From Shimia_B sp039815465 (lineage in GTDB: Bacteria > Pseudomonadota > Alphaproteobacteria > Rhodobacterales > Rhodobacteraceae), in contig JBCBZG010000001.1 in NCBI GenBank assembly GCA_039815465.1, positions 255,287 through 319,286 of the forward strand: DNA of 64,000 nucleotides. Reading direction: 5' to 3'. The notes under the pieces were generated by a model. The model was not told the origin of the DNA. It saw only the letters and a program-made list of their open reading frames with translations, and did not search any database. Positions 1-9,958 of this stretch are shown here, in pieces. Within the stretch, counting starts at the first letter, position 1. Each line of letters begins with the position of its first letter. The translations under genes and the position numbers were made by a program.

Positions 1-31
1 GGCGCGGATTTTTTTGGGGGGAGGTCAAGCG

Positions 32-2299
32 ATGACAGACAAAAGCGCGAGCCTTGAGGATGAGAACCTGATTGCTGACGGGGTCGATGACGAACCGGTC
101 GAAGGCAACAGGCGCCTCTTTTCTGGCAAGTCGAACTTGGCCGTTGTTGCCATCGCCATCCTCTACGCGGCTTTCCACATGGCCGCGCTCAACGGACTGT
201 CCATTTCACGCACAACGGGGATCGACATCCCGTTTTTGCCGCAGTTTCCGCTCGAAACCTGGAATTTCCGCATCATCCATATCGCGGGCGCGCTCGTGCT
301 CGGGTTCATGGTCTTTGGGCCCGGTCGCTTTTCGAATGACGCAAAGCCTGGCTCTCCCCTCATCAGCTACGGCGCGGCGCTTTTGATCGTGCCCGCGCTC
401 ATCTCTGGGTGGACGGTGATCGGGTTCGGGTCCACCATCGCCTCTGGCACGTTGCCGGTGATGGGCGGGCTGATCACCTGGGCCGCCTTCCCCGGCACGG
501 AGATTTACGCGACCGAGGTCACGTGGTTTGGCATCCCGCTTTTGATCGCCACGGGCGGTGCAATTGCGCTGGGTTGGGTAGAGCGGCGCGAGCGCGGGCA
601 ATTCGCAGCCTCCGACCTTGTGCTGGCGCTCTGTGCGCTGGTCGTGGCGCTCTATCTCGTGACGATCTACGGCACCGCGGCGCGGAACTCTGTCGGGACG
701 CCGTTTGTGCCCATCGGCGTGGCGTTCGCGGCGACGGCGGGGGCCGCGATGATTATGGAGCTCACGCGCCGCGTCGCAGGCATGGCGCTAGTGGTCATCA
801 CGGGCGTGTTCCTGATCTACGTTTTCACCGCGCACCTGCTGCCCGGGATCCTGGCGGTCCAGAACCCTTACAGCTGGCAGCGCTTTTTCGGCCATGTCTA
901 TTCCGATGCCGGGATCCTGGGGCCCACGACGGCAGTGTCGTCGACTTACATCATCCTCTTTATCATCTTTGCGGCGTTCCTACAGGCCTCCAAAGTCGGC
1001 GATTACTTCGTCAACTTCGCCTTCGCCGCCGCGGGCCGCGCGCGCGGTGGCCCGGCCAAGGTGGCGATCTTTGCCTCGGGGCTCATGGGCATGATCAACG
1101 GCACCTCGGCGGGCAACGTGGTGGCCACCGGGTCGCTCACCATCCCGCTGATGAAGAAGGTGGGGTATCACAAAAAGACCTCTGGCGCGGTGGAGGCTGC
1201 GGCATCGACCGGGGGCCAAATCATGCCGCCCATCATGGGCGCAGGCGCCTTCATCATGGCGGAGATTACGGGCATTCCCTATCAGGATATCGCCATCGCA
1301 GCGATCATCCCGGCGGTACTCTACTTCGTGTCCGTCTACTTCATGGTGGATTTCGAGGCCGCAAAGCTCGGCATGCGGGGCATGCGCGAGGATGAGCTGC
1401 CGAAATTCAATAAGATGGTGCGGCAGGTCTATCTGTTCATTCCGATCATCATCCTGATCTACGCGCTCTTCCTCGGCTATTCCGTCATTCGGGCAGGGAC
1501 GCTGGCGACCGTGGCGGCGGCAGTGGTGAGCTGGCTCACCCCCCACCGGATGGGGCTGCGATCGATCCTGAAAGCGTTCGAGCTGGCGGGCATCATGTCG
1601 ATCCAGATCATCGCCGTCTGCGCCTGTGCGGGCATCATCGTGGGGGTCATCAGCCTCACGGGCGTCGGCGCGCGGTTCTCTGCGGTGCTGCTTGACCTTG
1701 CGGCGACGTCGCAACTGCTGGCGCTGTTCTTTGCCATGTGCATCGCGATCCTCTTGGGCATGGGAATGCCCACGACAGCGGCCTATGCAGTAGCCGCGAG
1801 TGTCGTGGCACCCGGCCTGGTGCAGCTCGGCATTCCCCAGCTCACGGCGCATTTCTTTGTCTTTTACTTCGCGGTCTTGTCCGCGATTACGCCGCCCGTG
1901 GCGCTGGCAAGCTACGCAGCCGCCGGCATCAGCGGCGCCAACCCGATGGAGACGTCGGTGGCCTCCTTCAAGATCGGGATCGCCGCTTTCATCGTGCCGT
2001 TCATGTTCTTTTACAACGGCGCGCTCCTGATGGACGGCACCTGGTTGGAGATCGTGCGGGCCGGGATCACAGCCATCGTCGGTGTGTTCCTGCTCTCAAG
2101 CGGCGTCCAAGGCTGGTTCGTGGGCCAGCGCGCCGCGTGGTTCATTCGCGGGCTGTTGATCGTTGCAGCGCTGTTCTTGATCTCTGGCGGGCTCGTCACC
2201 GACCTGATCGGTGCCGCGGTGACAGCGGCCACCGTCTTTGTACAGCGCGTGTTCAAGCCGAACCCCGACGCGCCGATCCCGGTGCGCGGCGCCGATTAA
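32..2299 (+). CDS. TRAP transporter, fused small/large permease (4TM/12TM)
   Basis: Inner-membrane permease of a tripartite ATP-independent periplasmic transporter in which the small (DctQ-like) and large (DctM-like) subunits are one 755-residue chain, as is usual for TAXI-type systems. Hydrophobic segments begin near residue 36 and continue to the C-terminus. The DctM-type core shows GTSAGNVVATGS near residue 356 and GMGMPTTAAYAVAAS near 577, both typical of the family. An in-frame TTG lies 18 nt upstream, but ATG at 32 has a strong GGGGGGAGG ribosome site just before it and is preferred. The substrate-binding partner should lie upstream, outside the window, so the substrate cannot be inferred. 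Confidence 0.93.
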   Translation: MTDKSASLEDENLIADGVDDEPVEGNRRLFSGKSNLAVVAIAILYAAFHMAALNGLSISRTTGIDIPFLPQFPLETWNFRIIHIAGALVLGFMVFGPGRFSNDAKPGSPLISYGAALLIVPALISGWTVIGFGSTIASGTLPVMGGLITWAAFPGTEIYATEVTWFGIPLLIATGGAIALGWVERRERGQFAASDLVLALCALVVALYLVTIYGTAARNSVGTPFVPIGVAFAATAGAAMIMELTRRVAGMALVVITGVFLIYVFTAHLLPGILAVQNPYSWQRFFGHVYSDAGILGPTTAVSSTYIILFIIFAAFLQASKVGDYFVNFAFAAAGRARGGPAKVAIFASGLMGMINGTSAGNVVATGSLTIPLMKKVGYHKKTSGAVEAAASTGGQIMPPIMGAGAFIMAEITGIPYQDIAIAAIIPAVLYFVSVYFMVDFEAAKLGMRGMREDELPKFNKMVRQVYLFIPIIILIYALFLGYSVIRAGTLATVAAAVVSWLTPHRMGLRSILKAFELAGIMSIQIIAVCACAGIIVGVISLTGVGARFSAVLLDLAATSQLLALFFAMCIAILLGMGMPTTAAYAVAASVVAPGLVQLGIPQLTAHFFVFYFAVLSAITPPVALASYAAAGISGANPMETSVASFKIGIAAFIVPFMFFYNGALLMDGTWLEIVRAGITAIVGVFLLSSGVQGWFVGQRAAWFIRGLLIVAALFLISGGLVTDLIGAAVTAATVFVQRVFKPNPDAPIPVRGAD

Positions 2300-2770
2300 T
2301 CACGTAGCGGAGGCGTCTGCCTCCGCCTTCATCGTCCAGCGGCCGCCCTCTTGCGCCCAATACTGCGCGGCGATGCCATCCCCGGTCATGGTCTTCCACT
2401 GCACCCGGGCGCGAGCGACGGCATCGCCGTCGGCGCCATCAAAGAGGATGAAGACACGTTCTTTTCCCTCGGTCTCTGCCTTTGAAACCTCGGCCCCATC
2501 GATGCTCATCAGGCAGTTCGGGTCGTTGGCGGCGGCGCCCGTCGTCAGCAGCACAGGCTGCGCGGCGTCATGGTCCCCGCCCGCAAGCCCGTGAGGCAAA
2601 AAACCGTCATCGGGGCTAAGCCAAAGCCGTTCATCTAGGGTCTTGAGACGCTCTATGTCGGTGCCGCGCAGCGCCACGCGCCACCCCTGCTCCAAACATT
2701 TTTCCAGCAGCATGCGCGCCGTCTGATCAACGGTGGACGTCGTGAGGTGATAAAACCGTGCGGCAGACAC
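2300..2770 (-). CDS. holC: DNA polymerase III subunit chi
   Basis: Chi subunit of the DNA polymerase III clamp-loader complex, which links the replisome to SSB. 156 residues; the N-terminus SAARFYHLTTS and the internal DERLWLSPDDGFLPHG are typical of alphaproteobacterial HolC. The GTG start at 2770 lies 5 nt after the pepA stop; longer in-frame starts run back into pepA and are not needed. The pepA-holC order is common in this group, so the two genes are probably one transcript. The stop codon abuts the TRAP permease stop on the other strand with no spacer. Confidence 0.88.
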   Translation of the reverse strand: MSAARFYHLTTSTVDQTARMLLEKCLEQGWRVALRGTDIERLKTLDERLWLSPDDGFLPHGLAGGDHDAAQPVLLTTGAAANDPNCLMSIDGAEVSKAETEGKERVFILFDGADGDAVARARVQWKTMTGDGIAAQYWAQEGGRWTMKAEADASAT

Positions 2771-2775
2771 TGGGC

Positions 2776-4242
2776 TTAGCTCTCGTAATTGTCCGCGATC
2801 AGGCGGTTGAGCGCGCGCACGCCCCATCCTGTCGCACCTTTCGGCGCGTAGGAGGTGTCGGACTTCACAGACGCCACGCCCGCGATATCAAGATGCGCCC
2901 AAGGCATGTCATCCAGCACGAAGCGTTGCAGGAACTGGCCTGCTGTAACCGACCCGGCGGCACGCCCACCGACATTCTTCATATCCGCGATCGCGCTTTT
3001 GAGCTGACGGTCGTAGGCGGGGGCGAGCGGCATGCGCCAAGCGCCTTCATCTTCGTCGCCCGCGGCTTTCAGGAACTTCGCACTGAGCTCGTCACTGTTG
3101 GAAAACACGCCCGCCATCTCGTGACCCAGGGCGATAATGACGGCGCCTGTAAGCGTGGCCAGGTTGATCATGCCCGTGGGCTTAAATCGTTCCTGCGTGT
3201 ACCAAAGCACGTCCGCCAGGACGAGCCGCCCCTCGGCGTCGGTATTGATAATCTCGACCGTGTCACCTTTCATGGAGGTCACAACATCGCCCGGGCGCGT
3301 GGCGTCAGGGCCCGGCATGTTTTCGACAAGCCCCACCAGACCCACGACATTGGCCTTGGCCCCGCGCAGTGCGAGCGCCTTCATCACGCCCGACACGACG
3401 CCCGCGCCGCCCATGTCCATTGTCATATCTTCCATGCCGCCCGCGGGTTTCAGCGATATGCCGCCCGTGTCGAACACAACGCCCTTACCCACCAGCGCGA
3501 ACGGGGCCTCATCGCCACCGCCGTTCCACTGCATCACCACGACCTTAGAAGGCGCCGACGACCCCTGCCCCACGCTGAGCAGCGTGCGCATCCCGAGCTC
3601 CTCAAGCTCCGGCTCTTCGAGCACCTCGACGTCAAGCCCAAGCGCGCGCATTTCCGCGAGTTGGTCGGCAAAGGCCGTCGTGGTCAGGTGGTTGGCGGGC
3701 GCGTTGGTCAGATCGCGGGTGAAAAACACGCCCTCAGCGACAGCCAGCGGGCCCTTGGCGACCTCTGCGGCCTCCTCGGGTTTTGCGCACATCACAGTGA
3801 CACCGCTCGCGGTCTCTTCTGCCTCGCTGCGCATCTCGGTATAGGCGTAGCAGCGCAGTGCGATGCCCTCTGCCACCTCTGCCAGCCGTGCCAGGTTCCC
3901 TGCCAGCACGAGCAGCGCCCCCTTGCCTTTTGACTTCCCGATGGCTGCCCCCGCGCGGCGCGCGTCGGTGACATCGGGGCGCCGCGCGAGCTTTGCCACG
4001 ATGATCCCCGTGGCCACTAGGCCGGTCGGGTAGGCCAATTCGCGCGCGTCGCCCTCTTTCATATCTGCAAACGCATCGCTTTCGGCAAAGCGTTCCAGCG
4101 CCCCTTTCGTGAGCCGGTTGAGCCTGCGCGCAGATTGGTCGAGCTTGCCGGAGCTTTGGACAAACACGGCCACTTTCCCCTCATGGGCAGCAATCGCGTC
4201 GAGGTCCGTTTCCGCGAACTCAAAGGGCAGCGTCGATGTCAT
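2776..4242 (-). CDS. pepA: leucyl aminopeptidase (M17 family)
   Basis: Cytosolic dizinc aminopeptidase that removes N-terminal residues, preferably Leu, from peptides. 488 residues, normal for the family. The C-terminal catalytic domain carries VGKGVVFDTGGISLKPAGG, then DMTMDMGGAG and the signature NTDAEGRLVLAD, which together supply the metal ligands and the catalytic Lys and Arg. The ATG at 4242 has GGAG about 10 nt upstream; an earlier in-frame start would add 21 poorly conserved residues. It is transcribed divergently from lptF across a 134-bp gap and is followed at once by holC. Confidence 0.93.
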   Translation of the reverse strand: MTSTLPFEFAETDLDAIAAHEGKVAVFVQSSGKLDQSARRLNRLTKGALERFAESDAFADMKEGDARELAYPTGLVATGIIVAKLARRPDVTDARRAGAAIGKSKGKGALLVLAGNLARLAEVAEGIALRCYAYTEMRSEAEETASGVTVMCAKPEEAAEVAKGPLAVAEGVFFTRDLTNAPANHLTTTAFADQLAEMRALGLDVEVLEEPELEELGMRTLLSVGQGSSAPSKVVVMQWNGGGDEAPFALVGKGVVFDTGGISLKPAGGMEDMTMDMGGAGVVSGVMKALALRGAKANVVGLVGLVENMPGPDATRPGDVVTSMKGDTVEIINTDAEGRLVLADVLWYTQERFKPTGMINLATLTGAVIIALGHEMAGVFSNSDELSAKFLKAAGDEDEGAWRMPLAPAYDRQLKSAIADMKNVGGRAAGSVTAGQFLQRFVLDDMPWAHLDIAGVASVKSDTSYAPKGATGWGVRALNRLIADNYES

Positions 4243-4376
4243 GGCAGTGTCTCCGGCTGGTTTGAGCAAAGAGTAGCCACGCCATCGGCGGTTTACCAGC
4301 GCCATTGCACGATGTTCGCTTTTCCTTCGCGCGCGGATACGGTAGTTTTCCGTAAGCGAGGAAAGAGGTTAGGCAG

Positions 4377-5507
4377 GTGTCACGGTTCGACAGATACATG
4401 CTGTCTCAGTGCCTTTTTGTGTTCGGGTTTTTTTCGCTCGTCCTGCTGCTTGTATATTGGATCAACCAGGCCGTTTCGCTGTTTGATCAGTTGCTGGCCG
4501 ATGGGCAAAGCATGCTGGTGTTTCTGGAATTCACCGCACTAACGCTGCCGAACCTGATCCGCATCCTGCTGCCGATTTCAGCATTTGCGGCCGTGCTTTA
4601 TGTCACAAACCGGATGTCATCGGAAAGCGAGCTGACGGTGATGCAGGCGACGGGCTATAGCGCCAAGCGTATGGCACGCCCGGTTTTGTATTTCGGGATG
4701 ATCGCAGGGGTGCTCATGGCCGTGCTCATGCACGTGCTTGTCCCCATGTCCCAGCAACAACTGGCGGAACGGCAGGCCGAGGTCGCGCAAAATGTAAGCG
4801 GTAGGCTCCTGCGGGAGGGCGTTTTTACTCATCCCGGGGCGACCTCCACGCTTTATCTGCGCGACATCAGCGAAGATGGGGAGCTCTTGGACGTCTTTTT
4901 GTCGGAATCCGATGGCACCCAAGACCAAATCTTTACCGCGGAGCGCGCGTTTCTGGTCGATGACGCGGGCGCGCCGCGGTTGGTGTTGATCCGGGGGCAG
5001 TCGCAGACGCTGAACCTCGAAACCGGCAATCTCTTTATCACCAATTTCGATGATCTCGTGATCAATATCGGCCGTTTGGTGGAACCGGTAAACAACCGCC
5101 GCCCCCGCCTGCGGGAGCTTACGACCTTCGAACTGATCAACCCGACGGAGGCGGATTTCGATCGCACAGGCCAAAGCCCCGCCGCCTACATGCAGGAGCT
5201 GCAAGACAGGCTCGCACAACCCTTTTTCCCGCTGGTGGTGTCGGTGCTCGGCTTTGCGGTGCTGATGGCGGCAGGCTTTAGCCGCTTTGGCATTTGGCGC
5301 CAGATCATCTTAGCCGTGGCACTTTTGGCGGTGCTGAAATCGCTCGAAAGCGTGGCCTCAGACGCCATTCTCGACGACCCGCGCAACTGGCCCTGGGCCT
5401 ACGGAACACCGATTTTGGGCTTGGCCATGGCTTGGGTCGGTTTGGCCCGCGCGGACCGCAATCGACGGGTGCCCGCAGCGCTCGATTCCGGGGGCGCACA
5501 GGCATGA
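4377..5507 (+). CDS. lptF: LPS export ABC transporter permease LptF
   Basis: Inner-membrane subunit of the LptB2FG complex that extracts lipopolysaccharide from the inner membrane for transport to LptD. 376 residues of the YjgP/YjgQ family: three N-terminal membrane segments (first near residues 10-30), a periplasmic beta-jellyroll middle region and three C-terminal segments from about residue 280. The GTG start is preceded by AGGAAAGAGG. It overlaps lptG by 4 bp (ATGA), so the two are probably translationally coupled. First gene of the lptF-lptG-lptD-surA-pdxA-rsmA run. Confidence 0.93.
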   Translation: MSRFDRYMLSQCLFVFGFFSLVLLLVYWINQAVSLFDQLLADGQSMLVFLEFTALTLPNLIRILLPISAFAAVLYVTNRMSSESELTVMQATGYSAKRMARPVLYFGMIAGVLMAVLMHVLVPMSQQQLAERQAEVAQNVSGRLLREGVFTHPGATSTLYLRDISEDGELLDVFLSESDGTQDQIFTAERAFLVDDAGAPRLVLIRGQSQTLNLETGNLFITNFDDLVINIGRLVEPVNNRRPRLRELTTFELINPTEADFDRTGQSPAAYMQELQDRLAQPFFPLVVSVLGFAVLMAAGFSRFGIWRQIILAVALLAVLKSLESVASDAILDDPRNWPWAYGTPILGLAMAWVGLARADRNRRVPAALDSGGAQA

Positions 5508-6601
5508 CGCTGCATCTCTACTTCGGTCGACGGTTCTTTATGTCCTACCTGTCGATCTTCAGCATATTCTTGGGCCTCGCGCTGCTCTTTGACTTTACGG
5601 AAAACGTGCGGCGTTTTGGCGGGGCCGATACCAGCCTCGGCGCTGTGTTTCAGTTGACGCTTTTGTCAGCGCCAGAGGCACTTTACCGGATCTTGCCGAT
5701 CATCATGGTCATCGCGACCTTGTCGATGTTTCTGGCCGTCGCGCGCAGTTCTGAGCTTGTGGTGGCACGGGCGGCGGGGCGCTCTGCGATCCGGTCGCTT
5801 TTGGCGCCGTGCCTTGTGGCGCTGCTGCTGGGTGTGCTGACGGTGGCCGTGATCAACCCCTTGGTCGCCGCGACATCCAAGGAATATGACCTCCGCTCAA
5901 ACGCTCTGCGCGGCGACCGCGCGTCGATCCTGTCGATCAGCGCTCAGGGTCTCTGGCTGCGCCAAGGCACGGGCGACACGCAGACAGTTATCCGGGCGCT
6001 CAGTTCAAACCTCGACGGGACGACGCTGCGCGATGTTACCTTTGTCACCTTTACCCAAGGCGGCACGCCCACGCAGCGGATCGAGGCAGAGCGCGCCACG
6101 CTCGCCGGCACCGCCTGGCAGATCGAAAACGCAAAGGTCTGGCCGCTGAGCGGAACCGCCAACCCCGAACGCGCAGCCCGGTTTCATGAGCAACTGTCGC
6201 TGGCCACCGACCTGACGCGCGAGGGCATTCGCGACAGCTTTGGGACCCCGTCAGTGATCCCGATCTGGAGCCTACCGGCCTTTATCGCCCAACTCGAACG
6301 CGCCGGGTTCTCAGCGCGCCGCCACCTGGTGTGGTTCCACACCGAGCTCGCCACGCCGGTCTTTGGGCTAGCGATGGTGCTCATCGGTGCAAGCTTTACG
6401 ATGCGCCACACCCGCGCAAGCCGCACGAGCCTTCGCGTCCTCTCGGCGATCATGGTGGCGTTTGGGCTCTATTTCTTGCGCAATTTCGCGCAGATCCTCG
6501 GTGAGAACGGGCAGATGCCCATCTGGCTCGCGGCTTGGGCGCCGCCCCTTGCGGGGATCGGCCTCGCGCTCGGGCTGCTGCTACACTTGGAGGACGGGTG
6601 A
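5504..6601 (+). CDS. lptG: LPS export ABC transporter permease LptG
   Basis: Second permease of LptB2FG and partner of LptF. 365 residues with the same layout: N-terminal helices, a periplasmic beta domain (about residues 125-260) and three C-terminal helices, including one near FGLAMVLIGASF. The start is the ATG inside the lptF stop (ATGA); the longer open frame upstream is only lptF read in another frame. The stop overlaps the lptD start by one base (TGATG), which points to coupled translation of the whole export set. Confidence 0.93.
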   Translation: MTLHLYFGRRFFMSYLSIFSIFLGLALLFDFTENVRRFGGADTSLGAVFQLTLLSAPEALYRILPIIMVIATLSMFLAVARSSELVVARAAGRSAIRSLLAPCLVALLLGVLTVAVINPLVAATSKEYDLRSNALRGDRASILSISAQGLWLRQGTGDTQTVIRALSSNLDGTTLRDVTFVTFTQGGTPTQRIEAERATLAGTAWQIENAKVWPLSGTANPERAARFHEQLSLATDLTREGIRDSFGTPSVIPIWSLPAFIAQLERAGFSARRHLVWFHTELATPVFGLAMVLIGASFTMRHTRASRTSLRVLSAIMVAFGLYFLRNFAQILGENGQMPIWLAAWAPPLAGIGLALGLLLHLEDG

Positions 6602-8739
6602 TGCGCGCCTGGGTGATCAAAACAGCCGCCGCTCTGATCGCGTGCCTTTGCGCGCTCGCGGCTGCCGCGCAGGAGACGCTCGCGCCTGCCGCGACGCTCA
6701 TCGCCGACAGCGTCGAGATCTTAGAAAACCGCACTCTGCTGGCCCGCGGCAGTGTTGAAATCCTGCTCGACCAAACACGCATCACCGCGCAGGAGGTCCG
6801 TTACGATGGTGAGAACGATCGCCTGACCATCACCGGCCCAATCACGCTGCGCGACGGGGCGGGCACGGTGATCTTGGCCGCCCAAGCCGAAATCTCTGAC
6901 AATTTCCAGGACGCGGTATTGCGCAGCGCGCGCGCCGTGCTCGACGCCCAGTTGCAAATCGCCGCGGTGGAAATCAACCGCCGCACCGGAATCTACCTCG
7001 AAGGGCACAAGATCGCCGCGACCTCCTGCCAGGTCTGCGACAGCGGGCGCGCGCCGCTTTGGCAAATCCGTGCGCGGCGGCTTGTCCATGACGAGATCGA
7101 GCGCCAGCTGTATTTTGAGGACGCCCAATTTCGCGTCCTTGACGTGCCGATCCTCTACTTCCCGCGGTTGCGGCTGCCAGACCCCACGCTGGACCGTGCG
7201 ACTGGTGTGCTGACGCCACGGCTTGAAAGCTCCACGCTGCTCGGTTGGGGGGCCAAACTGCCCTACTTCATCGTGCTGGGGGACAACCGCGATCTGTTGC
7301 TGACCCCCTACCTCACGAACAAGACCCGCACGCTTGAAACCCGCTACCGCCACCTGTGGCCCGGGGCGGAGCTAGAGACATCGCTGTACCTCTCAGACGA
7401 CGCGATCCGTACCGATGGCTTTCGGTGGGGCCTGATCGCCGAGGGCACGCAAGAGCTGCCGCTGGGCTATGACCTGACCTTTGCGATCGAGGCGGCATCA
7501 GACAAATCTTACCTGTCCGACTACAGCTATTCCGACACTGACCGCCGTGAAAACAGCGTGGCCGTCAGCCGCGCAACAGCGCAGACGGTGACCCAGGCAG
7601 AACTCCTGTACATCGAAAGCCTGCGCACGGGGGAGGACACGGATGTCTTTCCCGCACTGCATTTCTACGGCGGGCACGCGGTGCGCCTCGGGCGCCACGG
7701 GCTCGCGCAGATCGACACCCACGCATACTACCGCAGGTCCTCGGACGGCAGCGATGCCGACCTCGACGGGATCGGCGACGGGCTAGATTCCGTCCGTTTG
7801 AGCGGCGGGTTTGACTGGGCCCGCAGCGCCGCCATCGGCGCCGGGATCATCGCAGAGGCCAAGGCGGAGTTTGGCGGGGACGTGTTTTTCCTCGCCGATG
7901 ATGATGCGCGCGACAGTACGGAGACGCGGCTGCGCGGGGGCGCGGCCCTAGGCCTGCGCTGGCCCTTTGAGCGCCGCAACGCCAATGGCAGCCGCGACAT
8001 CATCGAACCGCGCCTGCAACTGTCCCATTCCGACGCCACCGATGCCGATATCCCCAACGAGGACAGCACCCGCGTGGAAATCGACGAGGGCAACCTGTTT
8101 TCGCTCAACCGCGCGCCAGGTTCCGGCTTTTACGAGGAAGGCACGCGGGTGGAACTCGCGCTCTCCTGGACGCGCATCAACCCCGATGGCTGGGACGGAT
8201 CGCTGAGCTTTGGGCGCATCGAACGCCTGTCCGGCGCGAACGCGTTTTCGACCGCCTCGGGGCTGAGCAGCGACGTGTCGAGCTGGCTTGTCTCCGGCAA
8301 CCTCGACGCGGGGCCTGTGGACCTGATTGGGCGGCTGTCGCTCGACACCGATTTCCACGTCTCAAAGAGCGAATTTAGCCTAGGCTACACGAGCGACCGG
8401 CTCGCACTTTTGGGCGGCTATGCCTTTCTCGCCGCAGACGCCCAAGCCGGGCGCACTGTCCCCGCAGAAGAGATGGCGCTCGATGCCTCCTACCAGTTCA
8501 ACGACCAGGTCGGGGGCAGCGGCGGGCTGCGCTACGATTTCGACGCCAACTTTGTCACCAGCGCCGAGCTCGGGCTAACCTATCTTAATCAGTGCGTGGA
8601 GTTCGGACTTTCCGTCTCGCGCAACTTCGCAGCGTCGGCTAATGTCGCCTCAAGCACGGACGTCTCAATCACCGTCCGACTGCGCGGGTTTGGAACGTCG
8701 TCTGCGAGCGGAAGACAGATAAACGCCTCGTGCAGGTAA
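6601..8739 (+). CDS. lptD: LPS-assembly outer membrane protein LptD
   Basis: Outer-membrane beta-barrel that inserts lipopolysaccharide into the outer leaflet. 712 residues: a signal peptide (about 1-22, ending AAAAQ), an OstA-like beta-jellyroll domain (about 25-140), then a long barrel region rich in alternating hydrophobic and aromatic residues. The mature chain has four cysteines, C143 and C146 at the domain junction and C665 and C711 near the C-terminus. This fits the known need for disulfides between the jellyroll and the barrel, although the spacing differs from Escherichia coli. Coupled to lptG and followed by surA after 25 bp. Confidence 0.93.
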   Translation: MRAWVIKTAAALIACLCALAAAAQETLAPAATLIADSVEILENRTLLARGSVEILLDQTRITAQEVRYDGENDRLTITGPITLRDGAGTVILAAQAEISDNFQDAVLRSARAVLDAQLQIAAVEINRRTGIYLEGHKIAATSCQVCDSGRAPLWQIRARRLVHDEIERQLYFEDAQFRVLDVPILYFPRLRLPDPTLDRATGVLTPRLESSTLLGWGAKLPYFIVLGDNRDLLLTPYLTNKTRTLETRYRHLWPGAELETSLYLSDDAIRTDGFRWGLIAEGTQELPLGYDLTFAIEAASDKSYLSDYSYSDTDRRENSVAVSRATAQTVTQAELLYIESLRTGEDTDVFPALHFYGGHAVRLGRHGLAQIDTHAYYRRSSDGSDADLDGIGDGLDSVRLSGGFDWARSAAIGAGIIAEAKAEFGGDVFFLADDDARDSTETRLRGGAALGLRWPFERRNANGSRDIIEPRLQLSHSDATDADIPNEDSTRVEIDEGNLFSLNRAPGSGFYEEGTRVELALSWTRINPDGWDGSLSFGRIERLSGANAFSTASGLSSDVSSWLVSGNLDAGPVDLIGRLSLDTDFHVSKSEFSLGYTSDRLALLGGYAFLAADAQAGRTVPAEEMALDASYQFNDQVGGSGGLRYDFDANFVTSAELGLTYLNQCVEFGLSVSRNFAASANVASSTDVSITVRLRGFGTSSASGRQINASCR

Positions 8740-8764
8740 CAAAAATCGAGCAACAGGTGCCGGC

Positions 8765-9958
8765 ATGCGCATTCTCCTGACCCTTCTCCTTACCCTTATG
8801 GCGCCGGGCGCGGTGCTGGCGCAGTCGCAGTATAGCGCCGTCATCAGCGTCGATGCCGCGGCTGTCACCCGCTACGAAATCACCCAGCGGGCACGGTTTT
8901 TGGCGTTTATCCGCGCACCGGGCGCGGGCCAAGCGCTGGCGCAAGAACAGCTGATCGAGGATCGCCTGAAAATCGCGGCGGCCCAGCGCGCAGGCATCGC
9001 CCTGACCGACGCGCAGCTTACGCAAGAAATGACCAGCTTTGCCGCCCGCGCGAACCTGACCCTGCCGCAGTTTCTAAGCACCTTGCGCAGTGCGGGCGTG
9101 GACGCCTCCACGCTGCGCGATTTCGTGCGCTCTGGCGTGCTCTGGCGGGAGGTCGTGCGCGCTCGCTTCAACCAGCGCGCCCAGATCAGCGATGCGGAAG
9201 TCGACCGCGCCTTGGCCCAGACCAACAGCGCCAGCGCAGCCCGCGTGCTTTTGAACGAGATCATCCTGCCTGCGCGCCCAAACCTCCCCGATGAGGTGCG
9301 CCGCTCGCAGCGGGAGGCAGAGCGCCTATCGCGCCTGCGCTCCATCTCCGCGTTTCAGGGCGAGGCCTCGCGCCTGTCCGTATCGGGGTCGCGGCAACGC
9401 GCCGGGCGGCTCGACTGGATCAACCTGCGCGACCTTCCAGCCGCTCTGCGACCCCTGCTTTTGTCTCTGGAACCGGGTGAAGTGACCCAGCCCCTGCGGC
9501 TCGACAACGCTATCGCGCTCTTCCAGATGCGCGCGATTGAGGAACTCGCAGCCTCCACCCCCACCCCGGCGGCCATCGATTACGCCGCGCTTTACGTGCC
9601 CGCGGGGACGAATGTAGACCGCATCGTCGAGCGTCTGGATCGCTGCGATGACCTTTACGGCGCCGCGCGGGATATGCCGCGGGACGCGCTGGAGCGTGGG
9701 TCCGTGCCCTTTGGCGACATCCCCGACGACATCGCCATCGAACTTGCCAAGCTCGACACCTCGGAGGTCTCCACCGCGCTAACCCGCGATGGGGGGCAGA
9801 CACGGGTGCTGCTCATGCTCTGCGCGCGGTTGCCTGGCCTCAACGCCAGTGAGAACCGGCAAGCGGTGCGCAACCAGCTGCGCCAAGCACGGCTGGAGGG
9901 GCTCGCCGACAGCTACCTGGCGGAGCTGCGCGCGCAGGCTGTCGTGACCTTTCAATGA
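8765..9958 (+). CDS. surA: SurA-like periplasmic chaperone / peptidylprolyl isomerase
   Basis: Periplasmic folding factor for outer-membrane proteins. 397 residues: signal peptide 1-20 (cleavage after VLAQ), a helical SurA N-terminal domain containing LAQEQLIEDRLKIAAAQRAGI, then a diverged parvulin-type region with GRLDWINLRDLPAALRPLL near residue 215 and a second C-terminal stretch. Parvulin sequence conservation is weak, so isomerase activity is uncertain and a chaperone role is more likely. The call rests partly on position, since lptD-surA-pdxA-rsmA is a well-known order. It overlaps pdxA by 4 bp. Confidence 0.8.
   Translation: MRILLTLLLTLMAPGAVLAQSQYSAVISVDAAAVTRYEITQRARFLAFIRAPGAGQALAQEQLIEDRLKIAAAQRAGIALTDAQLTQEMTSFAARANLTLPQFLSTLRSAGVDASTLRDFVRSGVLWREVVRARFNQRAQISDAEVDRALAQTNSASAARVLLNEIILPARPNLPDEVRRSQREAERLSRLRSISAFQGEASRLSVSGSRQRAGRLDWINLRDLPAALRPLLLSLEPGEVTQPLRLDNAIALFQMRAIEELAASTPTPAAIDYAALYVPAGTNVDRIVERLDRCDDLYGAARDMPRDALERGSVPFGDIPDDIAIELAKLDTSEVSTALTRDGGQTRVLLMLCARLPGLNASENRQAVRNQLRQARLEGLADSYLAELRAQAVVTFQ

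Noticed and set aside
4331..4356. Small inverted repeat TACGG/CCGTA upstream of lptF
   Set aside because: Only a 5-bp stem; not distinguishable from chance.
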